Below are positions 1-8,054 of a stretch of 57,728 nt of DNA, in pieces. The translations under genes were made by a program, and so were the position numbers. Location: NCBI GenBank assembly GCA_029936155.1, contig JAPYUK010000010.1, forward strand, positions 1 to 57,728, read 5' to 3'. Within the stretch, counting starts at the first letter, position 1, and each line of letters opens with the position of its first letter. The notes under the pieces are model-generated. The model was given only the letters and a program-made list of their open reading frames with translations, was not told where the DNA came from and did not search any database. Origin of the DNA: Dehalococcoidia bacterium. Its GTDB lineage: Bacteria > Chloroflexota > Dehalococcoidia > Lucifugimonadales > Lucifugimonadaceae.

Positions 1-1383
1 GTTGATCGAGAAGTATCGTCAGTTGAGATGACCGAGGCATCCCTTCGCCGAATTGCTGATCTTGAGCCACAGTTACATGCGTTCATCACCCTCGATGAAG
101 AGGGTGCGCTTGCAGCAGCGAAAGAAGCCGATGCGAAATTGGCCGCTGGAACCAAACCCGGTGTGCTTCAAGGGGTGCCAATTGCGGTTAAAGATCTTGA
201 AGTGACGAAAAATTTGCGTACTACGCTCGGAAGTTCGTTATTCGAAGACTGGATTCCCAACTACGACTCGGTGGCAGTAGAGCGGCTTCGGAATACGGGA
301 GCGGTTATTCTCGGCAAGACCAACACTCCCGAATTTGGCAACCGAGAAGAAACGTTCTCAAACGTTGCCCCAACATGCAACAACCCGTGGGACGTCGCAC
401 GAATGCCGGGTGGTTCGAGCGGTGGAACGGCTGCTGCTATTGCATCCGGTATGTGCTCGATTGGCACTGGCTCCGATGGCGGCGGCTCTGTGCGACTTCC
501 CGCCTCGTTTTGTGGAATCTTTGGGCACAAGCCAACACACGGTCGCATTCCGCGCTTCGGAGGGCAGGCCAAACCTGCTTACAACTCGGCCGGAACCAGC
601 GGTCCAATGTCGAACGATGTGCGGGACTCGGCGATATTGAGCCAGGCTCTGTCCGGCTTCGACGTACGTGATCCGGGCTCAGTCAAAACACCGGTTCCCG
701 ACTATGTCACCACGTTAGAAGATGGCGTTTCGGGTATGCGGATCGGAACCACGATGACACTCGGAATATCGGACGTAAACGACGACGTGGCAACTGCGGT
801 CGAAGACGCATGGTTGGCCTTTGACGAGCTAGGGGCGAACGTCGAACTACTCGATATCAAGTTTGATCTTGTTCCTCGCGATGCATGGTGGACACTCTGG
901 ACCGCGGGCCAGGTTGCAATGTACGGCCATCTCGCCGAAGAGCGACCTGAGGACCTGATGCCTTACACGCTCGACATGATTAACCACGGCAAAACTCTCA
1001 CAGGTGCTGATGTGGCCGTAGCACTACGGGATGTCCAGAATCTTCAGTTGAAAATGCATCAACTATTCGAAGAGTATGACGTGATTCTGGCACCGACGAA
1101 TGCAGCTGTCGCGTGGCCTCATCTGAATCCACCTGACGAAATTGGTTCAAAGACCAACGACGACCAGATGGCCGGCATCGACTACGGTTCCATTCCGTTC
1201 ACGATGGTATTCAATTCATCATTCAACCCCGCATCTTCAGTGCCCTGTGGATTCGGGGAGGGTGGTATGCCAGTTGGCATGCAAATTATTGGTGGGTACG
1301 ACGATGATGCCACCGTGTTTCGGGCCAGTAGGGCGTTCGAAACGACAAGGCCGTGGACTGGAACTAGACCAGCAGTTTCCTGA
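1..1383 (+). CDS. Amidase signature family amidohydrolase, 5'-truncated by the window edge
   Basis: Hydrolyses an amide bond in an unknown small substrate; amidase signature (AS) enzymes use a Ser-cisSer-Lys triad and are usually cytoplasmic. The reading frame is open from base 1, and the codons before the ATG at 28 encode VDREVSSVE, which fits the conserved AS start, so the real start lies outside the window. Numbering from the ATG at 28, the catalytic Lys is K55 in PIAVKD, the cis-Ser lies in GGSSGG (130-131), and the nucleophile is S154 in DGGGSVR, followed by a typical FCGIFGHKP stretch. The C-terminus (MPVGMQIIGG, then RPWTGTRP) is typical of the family, so the gene is intact on the right. 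It converges on the next gene with only 10 bases between stops. GatA is possible, but nothing here suggests a GatCAB role. Family call is firm, substrate unknown. Confidence 0.93.
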   Translation, partial: VDREVSSVEMTEASLRRIADLEPQLHAFITLDEEGALAAAKEADAKLAAGTKPGVLQGVPIAVKDLEVTKNLRTTLGSSLFEDWIPNYDSVAVERLRNTGAVILGKTNTPEFGNREETFSNVAPTCNNPWDVARMPGGSSGGTAAAIASGMCSIGTGSDGGGSVRLPASFCGIFGHKPTHGRIPRFGGQAKPAYNSAGTSGPMSNDVRDSAILSQALSGFDVRDPGSVKTPVPDYVTTLEDGVSGMRIGTTMTLGISDVNDDVATAVEDAWLAFDELGANVELLDIKFDLVPRDAWWTLWTAGQVAMYGHLAEERPEDLMPYTLDMINHGKTLTGADVAVALRDVQNLQLKMHQLFEEYDVILAPTNAAVAWPHLNPPDEIGSKTNDDQMAGIDYGSIPFTMVFNSSFNPASSVPCGFGEGGMPVGMQIIGGYDDDATVFRASRAFETTRPWTGTRPAVS

Positions 1384-1393
1384 CTTACGACCG

Positions 1394-2491
1394 CTAAACC
1401 TTCGAGCTTTCCTTCGACCAAATATCCAGCATGTCTTGCATGTTCGGGACCATCGTCCTCAGCATAGAAACGATGGGAAGTCCGTAGGGACAGCGTGCCT
1501 CGCACTGCATGCACGAATCGCACGCTTCGTGGTCGTTGATCTTGTCGATAAGGCCTTCACGATTCGCCCATTCGTCCGCGACTCGCGATATCTCCCACGG
1601 GAACTCCGTGAACGTCGCCTTACCCATCGAGCGATAGTGGTTGTACATCACATCAGTTCCGAGAGTGCCCGGAATGCCGATATCCGATGGGCAAGGCAGG
1701 CATTCCATGCAGATGCGGCAGCGATCGGTAGCCAGATCGCGAGCCCATTTTGCGACCTCGGCTTCTTCTTCGGAACTGAGTGTGTAGTCGTCGAGAGCGC
1801 CGATACCGACGTTCTGTTCAATCTCGGCCGCAGTTGTCGCACCGGGCACGGCAACTGCGATTGGCTGATTCATCAACCACTTTAGCGCTAGCGGCACAGG
1901 TAGCAGGCCGGTTGCGACCGGCTTCATGATGGTGATTCCGACGTTTTTCTCGATAGCTAGCGGAATCAGCTTTGAAAGCGGCTCTCGTTCGATGATGTTG
2001 AGTGGTACAAGGAAAGTTTCGAAGTCGAATCGCTTCAAAGCCGCGACGAGAATCGAAGGAAAAGTGTGCCCAGTAATACCTATGTGCCGTATTTTCCCGG
2101 CCTCTTTGGCTTCAACAAGTGCTTCGAGCGGTCCGCCCAGACGGACATCCACATCATCGAGATCGCTAAGTGCGTGCAGGTGGTAATTGTCGATGTAATC
2201 GGTTTGGAGTCGTTCCAGCGACTCTTCTATGTGGTTCGCAGCCTCTTCCTTGGTCTTGCCGGTGGTCTTGGACGAGACGATCACGTTTTCTCGCTCGCCC
2301 TTGAGCGCTTTGCCCAGTTTGATTTCACTGTCCCAATAGCCACGGGCAGTATCGAAGTAGTTGACTCCCAGATCAAGTGCACGGAACACGACCTCTTTGG
2401 CGTGATCGTACTCAGATGAACCGAGTTGAGCGGCTCCGAGGCCGATTGGTGCTACTTCAAGACCTGTGGAACCAAGTGGGCGTTTGTTCAT
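1394..2491 (-). CDS. Aldo/keto reductase with C-terminal 4Fe-4S cysteine motifs
   Basis: NAD(P)H-dependent oxidoreductase of the AKR superfamily, of the subgroup that carries ferredoxin-like cysteines behind the barrel (COG1453-like). The barrel starts with RPLGSTGLEV. The AKR tetrad is visible as D47 and Y52 (YFDTARGY), K75 (SSKTTG) and H106 (HLHAL), counting from the ATG at 2491. After about residue 255 come two clusters, CRICMECLPCP and CDSCMQCEARCP, the spacing expected for two 4Fe-4S centres. I chose the ATG at 2491 over a TTG one codon upstream; GGGA precedes it. Length (365 aa) is normal for the Fe-S subgroup. It stands alone on this strand between convergent and same-strand unrelated genes. 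Substrate is not predictable; electron transfer through the clusters is inferred from the motifs. Confidence 0.9.
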   Translation of the reverse strand: MNKRPLGSTGLEVAPIGLGAAQLGSSEYDHAKEVVFRALDLGVNYFDTARGYWDSEIKLGKALKGERENVIVSSKTTGKTKEEAANHIEESLERLQTDYIDNYHLHALSDLDDVDVRLGGPLEALVEAKEAGKIRHIGITGHTFPSILVAALKRFDFETFLVPLNIIEREPLSKLIPLAIEKNVGITIMKPVATGLLPVPLALKWLMNQPIAVAVPGATTAAEIEQNVGIGALDDYTLSSEEEAEVAKWARDLATDRCRICMECLPCPSDIGIPGTLGTDVMYNHYRSMGKATFTEFPWEISRVADEWANREGLIDKINDHEACDSCMQCEARCPYGLPIVSMLRTMVPNMQDMLDIWSKESSKV

Positions 2492-2591
2492 CAATGAGTC
2501 CCGTCAATAGCTAGCAAAAATGGGTCAGTCGCCACATACTACGATGTTTTTCGAGCGAAGGCGGTTGATGTGGTGTCACGGACTTCCCGAA

Positions 2592-3437
2592 CTAGTTCTG
2601 CCGCTCCAGCCATTCAGTACCAAAGTCGACACATTCCCTGACGCTGAAAAGCCGACTCTCAGCCGATCCAATGGTTTTGACGACCACCTCATGCGTTTGC
2701 TCAAAATCAGCGCCCAGCCTGTTCAAGGTTCCGTCGTCCATAAACTCGATTTCGCTGATCTTCGTCCATTCAACCTTGCCATCGACGACCAGCGGCATCA
2801 GCTCCGGCACTAACTTGGTGGAGCTTGATCGGTACTCAGATAGATGAAAACAGGTGTTCCTGTTGTATCCGACTCCGACCAGTAGGACCTTTCCTGCTAG
2901 ATCGTAAAGCGGTACTGCTGGTGACCACTCCCCGATGCGTTGATCACCGTGGTTCGCAACTATGCGTTCAGCGTCGGCTCCCAATGCCGCAAATGAACCT
3001 AAAGGGTGGTTGCTTCGAAATACACTAGGCATGGTCCGGAACTGCTCAGGTACTGTGCCCATACGCCACGTTGGGGTTATGGCTGGATCGTAGGTGGGCA
3101 TGGTCCGTTTGACCTCGTCGACCCAATCGACAGGAATTACCGGATGTCGCCATTCTGCTGGATCACTGACATCACCCGACTGCGTCGGCATAACGATCGA
3201 TCCGGCAGTTCCAACCGCGTCCTAGAGAGCTTGAATGTAAGCAACTGGTCCACCGTTGACCCAGGCCAGTGTTTGCATTGAAGTGTGAACGATGACTCGG
3301 TCGGCCGTTTCGACACCGATGCTACGCAGGTCATTTCTCAGCGATTCTCTGGTTCGAGGTGAGTCGGTTTCCGCGATAACCCTGGCGGTCGAATCGTCCT
3401 TGAGTTCTTTTTGCGGATTTATTGAGAATCGAGGCAT
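2592..3437 (-). pseudogene. Aminoglycoside N3-acetyltransferase-like gene interrupted by one in-frame amber codon
   Basis: Both halves match the AAC(3)/YokD acetyl-CoA-dependent antibiotic acetyltransferase family. The first half (3437 down to 3225, 71 residues) holds VIVHTSMQTLAWVNGGPVA. The second (3221 down to 2592) holds VMPTQSGD, SNHPLGSFAALG and KVLLVGVGYNRNTCFHLSEY. The two halves are in the same frame, separated only by a TAG at 3224-3222; reading through gives about 281 residues, the usual family length. The codon before the TAG is Leu and family members often continue ALLDAVG, so a TTG to TAG change is the simplest explanation. Many genes here end in TAG, so recoding is unlikely. 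An internal start at 3191 would lack the acetyl-CoA-binding first half. It may be a recent pseudogene or a sequencing or assembly error. Family members often act on unknown natural substrates rather than aminoglycosides. Confidence 0.85.
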
Positions 3438-3631
3438 ATCAAGTTGTACTGGTCGTTTTTCGTCAACCGACCAAATATTACATCGTCGGGGATGTACAGC
3501 CGGGAACCAGTCGTTTCAACACAATCTTGTCGACATCTCGGCCAAACTAGCCGAAATCCATGAGACAACATCGAACAGTTCGCCTATGATCCCGCCATCG
3601 CATTGATGCAACAGAAATGGAGAAATTCGTA

Positions 3632-4150
3632 ATGGTTCAGCAACAGGCTGAGATTTTACGACCGGAAACTCTGATCAGCGAGTTCAAAAAGAATGGTGTG
3701 ACCCATGTGGTCACGATTCCCGACAGTGAGACGAACTACCTGTACGAGTTGATGGTCAAATCAGACTGGCTCGATGTCGTTCCTGTTTCTCGGGAGGGTG
3801 AAGCGCCTTCAACTGCACTGGGTCTAAATGTCGCAGGGCAAACGCCAGTGTGTCTGATCCAGAACACAGGAATGATGGAGGCTGGCGACTCGATCCGAGG
3901 AATGGCTCTCGACGCTGGATTCCCGCTGTTGATGGTAGTTGGCTACCGTGGCTGGACTCGACGCGGCGCTACTCCTGACACGGTTGCAAGGTATACCGAG
4001 CCATTTCTTCATGCGCTCGGTATCGAGTATTTCCTGGTAGAGACCGACAATGATAGTGCGCGGATCTCTGAGGCGTTTGAGTTGGCACGTTCGACAAAAC
4101 GGCCCGTCGTGGTGTTGATTGGTGACGAGTACCACGGGTTTAATCGATAG
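3632..4150 (+). CDS. Sulfopyruvate/phosphonopyruvate decarboxylase-like TPP enzyme, alpha (PYR) subunit
   Basis: N-terminal pyrimidine-binding half of a two-subunit thiamine-diphosphate decarboxylase, like ComD of coenzyme M synthesis. About 172 residues. Visible marks are FKKNGVTHVVTIPDSE near the start, SREGEAPSTALGLNVAG holding the conserved Glu that activates thiamine, and CLIQNTGMMEAGDS. I prefer the ATG at 3632 because GGAGA lies 8 bases upstream of it; an in-frame ATG at 3617 would add five residues. The partner PYR/PP pair continues at 4200, so the two probably form a hetero-oligomer. No other coenzyme M or phosphonate gene is visible nearby, so decarboxylation of sulfopyruvate, phosphonopyruvate or another 3-substituted pyruvate is left open. 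Upstream, 3438-3631 holds no gene I can support. Confidence 0.85.
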   Translation: MVQQQAEILRPETLISEFKKNGVTHVVTIPDSETNYLYELMVKSDWLDVVPVSREGEAPSTALGLNVAGQTPVCLIQNTGMMEAGDSIRGMALDAGFPLLMVVGYRGWTRRGATPDTVARYTEPFLHALGIEYFLVETDNDSARISEAFELARSTKRPVVVLIGDEYHGFNR

Positions 4151-4199
4151 TTCGAAATCTCGCCAGTTTTCGTTATTGGCGCAGCTAGTCGGGGGCAAA

Positions 4200-4790
4200 A
4201 TGATCGATGCAACAGATGTGTTCAAAGCTTTTCAACCTCACCGGGGCGACGCCATCGTCACGACCAGCGGGACTGTCGGCAGCCACTGGGCGAATGTGAG
4301 CACGAAACCCAATCGTGACTTGCGGCTTGGCAGTTCGATGGGGCAAACGGTTTCTGCCGCATTCGGTGTGGCACTAGGATTGCCCGAAGAGCAAATGGTT
4401 CTCTTCGATTCAGAGGGAGCGCTACTGATGAATCTTGGCGCTCTGGCGTCTATCGCCGGCAAGGCACCAAAAAACTTTTATCACTTTTTGTTGGACAACG
4501 AGATGTATGCGACAACGGGCGGGCAGCCTGTGCCCAACGCTGCAAATATCGACTATGCCGGCCTGGCGAAGAGCGTTGGATATGCTTCAACGCACCATTT
4601 CACCGATCTGGAGGAGCTAGTTACCAGCATCGGGGAGATCATGAAAGAAGAAGGTCCGGTCTTTATTTCGATCAAGATTAACCCCGAGGTTCAAAACCTT
4701 CCAATGGCACTGCGTGAGCGGTCAGGTGGGCGGAGTCGGATCGAGACGATTCGAAATTTTCAGAAGGAGTTTGGCATAGCGAGCGTGTGA
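4200..4790 (+). CDS. Sulfopyruvate/phosphonopyruvate decarboxylase-like TPP enzyme, beta (PP) subunit
   Basis: C-terminal diphosphate-binding half of the same decarboxylase, ComE-like, 196 residues. The thiamine-diphosphate/Mg motif is present as DSEGALLMNLGALASI followed, at the usual distance, by LLDNEMYATTGGQP, which supplies the Asn metal ligand. The motif begins DSEG rather than the common GDGS, a modest departure. The ATG at 4200 is chosen because GGGGG sits just upstream and the alignable protein starts there; the frame is open back to 4119 but those residues overlap the alpha gene and resemble nothing. The gap to the alpha subunit is 49 bases and both are on the same strand, so they form a short operon. 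It ends before a repeat-rich intergenic stretch. Confidence 0.85.
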   Translation: MIDATDVFKAFQPHRGDAIVTTSGTVGSHWANVSTKPNRDLRLGSSMGQTVSAAFGVALGLPEEQMVLFDSEGALLMNLGALASIAGKAPKNFYHFLLDNEMYATTGGQPVPNAANIDYAGLAKSVGYASTHHFTDLEELVTSIGEIMKEEGPVFISIKINPEVQNLPMALRERSGGRSRIETIRNFQKEFGIASV

Positions 4791-4811
4791 GTAAGAGGGC
4801 TGCTGCGCAGC

Positions 4812-4953
4812 GATCCTCGTCCCTCTCTGGCAGGGACGGAATTAAAGGGTGGGTCGAAGCATCCTGCATCATGACGTAATTCACAGCCGAACACTTCTCC
4901 CTCGCACTTCGACAAGTTCAAAACGTGGCCCGGTCCTCTCCCGATGGGAGAGG
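4812..4953. repeat. Degenerate dispersed palindromic repeats between convergent genes
   Basis: The spacer between the decarboxylase operon and the enolase-superfamily gene contains two hairpins. CGTCCCT (4818-4824) pairs with AGGGACG (4832-4838), and CCTCTCCC GAT GGGAGAGG is a perfect 8-bp stem at 4935-4953. The first lies in a unit of the form GATCCTC...ATTA-AAGGG-GGT (4812-4853) that matches, with changes, the units flanking the third NHL gene at 21818-21858 and 22888-22930. Between them is CTTCGACAAGTTCA, like another common genomic repeat. They may also end transcription from both sides, although no T-run follows. Confidence 0.55.
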
Positions 4954-4975
4954 GAATGTCGTTGGTCCGCTGGAT

Positions 4976-6130
4976 CTACCAGTCAGCGACCGAACCGTCG
5001 TTAACGTGGTAGTTCTCGCCACCGAGCTCCCTATTGAAGCCGTATGCGTCGCCAGTGTATTCCTTGGTCGCCTCGACATCATCGACTTCAACGCCTAGTC
5101 CGGGAGTGTCCCAGAGATCGATATGTCCGTCTTTGACTTCCCAGTCCTTCTTGAGCAGTCCGTTTCCAAGACCGGCGTCGACCTGCTCTTGAATCAGGAA
5201 GTTTGGCACTACAGCATCGACCAACATGCAGGCTCCGAGAGCCAGCGGGCCGATTGCACAGTGCGGCATGATGTGCTGGTAGTAGACCTCAGCGTAGTTG
5301 GCAATTCGCTTCAACTCGGAAGGCCCGCCACAGTGAGCGACGTCGGGTTGGAGCAGCGAAACGGCCTGCTTCTCAATTACCTCGCGGAACTCCCAGCGCG
5401 ATAGAAGTCGTTCGCCGGTCGCCAACGGGAACGGAACTTGCTCCTGAACCCGTTTCAGGGCGTCCACGTTCTCCTGCGGAACCGGCTCCTCGACAAACAT
5501 CGGGCGCATGCCTTTGATCTCGTTACAAATCTCAACAGCAAGCCCAGGAGTCATCTTGGCGTGGAAGTCGAAGCACAGTTCGACATCGTCACCGACCCAC
5601 TCACGCATCGTGTAGGCGGCCTTCACGAACTCATCGATTACTGCCGGAGGCTCGTGGGCGCGCCAGTTGCCCCCAGGTCCTGATTTGTAGGCGGTGTAGC
5701 CGTTCTTCTGCAACATAGTGAGTCGGTCGCGAGATGCTTCCAAACCCTCATCAGAGAGGTCGCGGATGCCCCAGTGGGCGTAGACACGGATGCGATCGCG
5801 AACATTGCCGCCCATCAACATATAACTGGGCACGCCGTAGTGCTTGCCGGCGATGTCCCAGAGTGCGGCGTCGATACCGGCGATTGCCGACATGTTGTGT
5901 GCGCCGCCGCGGAAGAACGATGCCCTGTACATCATTTGCCAATGGTGCTCGATGCGAAGTGGATCCTTGCCTACGAGGTACTCGGCAATCTCGTCGATCG
6001 CAGCAGGTACGCTGCGGGGCTTACCTTCAAGGGTGCTTTCCGCCCAACCCTCGATGCCGGTGTCGGTTGTTATTCGGACCAGTCGGGTGCGATTCCGCGG
6101 TGCGTATTGGTCAACTCGGGTAATTTTCAT
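4976..6130 (-). CDS. Enolase-superfamily sugar-acid dehydratase, D-galactonate dehydratase-like
   Basis: Mandelate racemase/muconate lactonizing (MR/MLE) branch, 384 residues. The capping domain covers roughly 1-120 and the barrel 125-360. Metal ligands are D188, E214 and E240 (CFDFHAKM, FVEEPVP, ATGERL). H190 immediately after the first ligand and H290 (MPHCAIGP) paired with D263 (QPDVAHCGG) match the acid/base arrangement of D-galactonate dehydratase, with every position offset by about five from the E. coli enzyme. The likely reaction is Mg-dependent dehydration of an aldonic acid to a 2-keto-3-deoxy acid. It is transcribed away from the D-glutamate-cyclase-like pair, with about 190 bases between their starts. 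ATG at 6130 opens MKITRVDQY, the usual family start. The exact sugar acid cannot be read from sequence. Confidence 0.9.
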   Translation of the reverse strand: MKITRVDQYAPRNRTRLVRITTDTGIEGWAESTLEGKPRSVPAAIDEIAEYLVGKDPLRIEHHWQMMYRASFFRGGAHNMSAIAGIDAALWDIAGKHYGVPSYMLMGGNVRDRIRVYAHWGIRDLSDEGLEASRDRLTMLQKNGYTAYKSGPGGNWRAHEPPAVIDEFVKAAYTMREWVGDDVELCFDFHAKMTPGLAVEICNEIKGMRPMFVEEPVPQENVDALKRVQEQVPFPLATGERLLSRWEFREVIEKQAVSLLQPDVAHCGGPSELKRIANYAEVYYQHIMPHCAIGPLALGACMLVDAVVPNFLIQEQVDAGLGNGLLKKDWEVKDGHIDLWDTPGLGVEVDDVEATKEYTGDAYGFNRELGGENYHVNDGSVADW

Positions 6131-6322
6131 AGTTTTAAGGGGAGAACAGTGGGTTCAGGTTGGATATTACGCAGGTGCGATTGCATCGTCGCGTTTCGTA
6201 GTTTCGTGATTGGGCGGGACCGCCGAATCGATGGCATGTTATTCCCCGTAGTTGCTGAATGGGGGAGTATTTCGGCAGGAATCCAGTTTGACCCGATATA
6301 TTCGAAAACCTAATATGCAGTT

Positions 6323-7123
6323 ATGTCCACACAAGTATCAGTTCCACAGACCGGGATCCAAGCACGCCAGCTCATTCGAGAAGGCCGGTATATGCAGCCG
6401 ACTTCGGGAGTAGCGCCCGCTCACGTTCAGGCAAACGTTGCGATCCTTCCGAAGGACGTTGCGTTCGAATTCCTGCTGTTCTGCCAGCGAAACCCAAAGC
6501 CATGCCCGGTGGTTGAAGTGATCGAAGCTGGATCGGTAGAGGCTACTCTGACGGCGCCCGGCTCAGACATCCGGACTGACGTGGCGCTGTATCGAGTCTT
6601 CAACAACGGCGAGATGGTCGATGAGCCTGAATCGATCGAATCACACTGGCGCGACGATCTGGTTACATTTCTGTTGGGATGTAGCTTTTCGTTCGAGCAT
6701 GCGTTGATGACCAACGGGATTGAACTTCCGTACTATGGCACCGAGCAAAATGTTCCTATGTTCATCACGGATATCGAAACCGTTGAGTCAGGGCCGTTCT
6801 CAGGACCGATGGTCGTTTCGCATCGCTGGATTCCTCAGGACAAGGTCGTAAGGGCCGTGCAGGCTACTTCTCGATTCCCCGGCACTCATGGCGCACCGAT
6901 CCACATAGGCGATCCTTCGAGCATAGGAATTTCCGACATCACAAAACCGGACTTCGGCGATGTGTGGGAGCAGGGCAGCGAGGACGATGTTCCGGTGTTC
7001 TGGGCATGTGGGGTAACTCCGCAGGCGGTTGCCATGGCATCGAAGCCAGAGCTGATGATTACCCACTCACCGGGGCGCATGTTTGTAACCGATCTCATGG
7101 ACGAAGATTTGGCCGTTATCTAG
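6323..7123 (+). CDS. DUF1445 putative hydro-lyase (N-terminal half of DGLUCY-type proteins)
   Basis: A 266-residue protein of the DUF1445 (YcsI-like putative hydro-lyase) family. Recognisable are the N-terminal ARQLIREGRY, AHVQANVAILPKDVAFEFL with FCQRNPKPCPVVEV, the central FLLGCSFSFEHAL, the downstream RWIPQDKVVRAVQ, and near the end FWACGVTPQAVAM and MITHSPGRMFVTD. In animals this domain forms the N-terminal half of mitochondrial D-glutamate cyclase (DGLUCY), whose C-terminal half is encoded here by the next gene, 55 bases downstream. The two are therefore probably co-transcribed and may act together on D-glutamate or a related hydroxy or amino acid. The catalytic role of the DUF1445 domain itself is not established. 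ATG at 6323 is the only sensible start. Confidence 0.88.
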   Translation: MSTQVSVPQTGIQARQLIREGRYMQPTSGVAPAHVQANVAILPKDVAFEFLLFCQRNPKPCPVVEVIEAGSVEATLTAPGSDIRTDVALYRVFNNGEMVDEPESIESHWRDDLVTFLLGCSFSFEHALMTNGIELPYYGTEQNVPMFITDIETVESGPFSGPMVVSHRWIPQDKVVRAVQATSRFPGTHGAPIHIGDPSSIGISDITKPDFGDVWEQGSEDDVPVFWACGVTPQAVAMASKPELMITHSPGRMFVTDLMDEDLAVI

Positions 7124-7178
7124 CTTCGATCGATCTCAATAACTAACCGCTTGACAGCGGACTCGCCCGTAGAACCCC

Positions 7179-8045
7179 ATGCCAGAATCATCTGTATTTA
7201 CTCAATTGGAAGACATCATTCTTCAGGACGATATTCGTGGAATGAAGGCGTTGCGCCAGCACATGAAAGACGGCTGGCTGGAAGCATCGGCAGAGCTATT
7301 GCTGGATCATCCCGGCAAAGTTCTTATCGCCACGGGCTTCTACATCCTCAGGGCGGGTGAACCCGAAACCGACGGACCTCCTGGAGCTGTCGCGATTGCC
7401 AACGCGATGAAAGCACTTGGAAACACCGTCGCCTACGTCACGGATGAAAAGTGCTCGACCGTGGTGCGAGCAATTGCTGGTGATGACGAAGTGATCGAAT
7501 TCCCGATCACCACGCATCGAGAGTCCAGCGAGTTCGCCCACAAGCTACTCGTAGAACAGGCACCGTCCGCACTCGTCTCAATCGAACGCGCCGGGCTGCT
7601 TGGTGATGGCACATATCGCAACTGGAAGGGTGTCAACTTCTCCGAGCACAACGCCAAGATCGATCACATGTTCTACGAACATCCAATCTCTGTCGGCATC
7701 GGCGACGGCGGGAACGAGATCGGCATGGGCAACATGCGCCACGTCATCCCTGATATCGAAAATCTGCCCGATGATCCGTGCGTGACCACAACTACCGAAC
7801 TCATAACGGCTAGTGTTTCGAACTGGGGCGGATATGGCCTCGTGGCTGCGCTCTCGCTCAAGACGGATAAAAACCTGCTGCCAACTGTCGAACAGGGCTA
7901 CGAGTGGGTTAAAGACATCGTCGCAGTTGGTGCAGTTGAAGGCATGACTGGCGAATCGAAGGACTGGGTCGACGCACGTGCACCGGAAGACGACGCCATG
8001 TGCCTGCGTGACTTACAAGCGCTACTTGCAAGCGAAGGTCTCTAG
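7179..8045 (+). CDS. D-glutamate cyclase-like protein (DUF4392)
   Basis: A 288-residue member of the DUF4392 family, the domain responsible in animal DGLUCY for converting D-glutamate to 5-oxo-D-proline. Visible family marks are VLIATGFYI near residue 50, ETDGPPGAVAIANAM, SIERAG, and the glycine-rich VGIGDGGNEIGMGNM around 165-185, followed by TTTELITASVSNWGGYGL. Length matches a single DUF4392 domain. It follows the DUF1445 gene by 55 bases on the same strand and ends 9 bases from the stop of a convergent MFS carrier. A role in detoxifying or catabolising D-glutamate is inferred from the animal enzyme. Other bacterial members may differ in substrate. Confidence 0.88.
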   Translation: MPESSVFTQLEDIILQDDIRGMKALRQHMKDGWLEASAELLLDHPGKVLIATGFYILRAGEPETDGPPGAVAIANAMKALGNTVAYVTDEKCSTVVRAIAGDDEVIEFPITTHRESSEFAHKLLVEQAPSALVSIERAGLLGDGTYRNWKGVNFSEHNAKIDHMFYEHPISVGIGDGGNEIGMGNMRHVIPDIENLPDDPCVTTTTELITASVSNWGGYGLVAALSLKTDKNLLPTVEQGYEWVKDIVAVGAVEGMTGESKDWVDARAPEDDAMCLRDLQALLASEGL

Positions 8046-8054
8046 TTCGCTATC

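Noticed and set aside
1142-1885. Open plus-strand frame of 247 codons antisense to the aldo/keto reductase
   Set aside because: It overlaps the amidase 3' end and a well-supported Fe-S reductase; its protein is Arg/His/Val-rich without any motif, as expected for a frame opposite a real gene.
3222-3224. Amber codon as a recoded sense codon (for example pyrrolysine)
   Set aside because: Several confident genes here end naturally in TAG, and the residue position is an ordinary Leu in relatives.
4118-4199. Extended N-terminus of the decarboxylase beta subunit from 4119
   Set aside because: The additional residues overlap the alpha gene and do not match the family; ATG 4200 has a strong ribosome site.
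5774-6313. Plus-strand open frame of 179 codons across the start of the galactonate-dehydratase-like gene
   Set aside because: It is opposite a gene with all catalytic residues, and its sequence resembles nothing.
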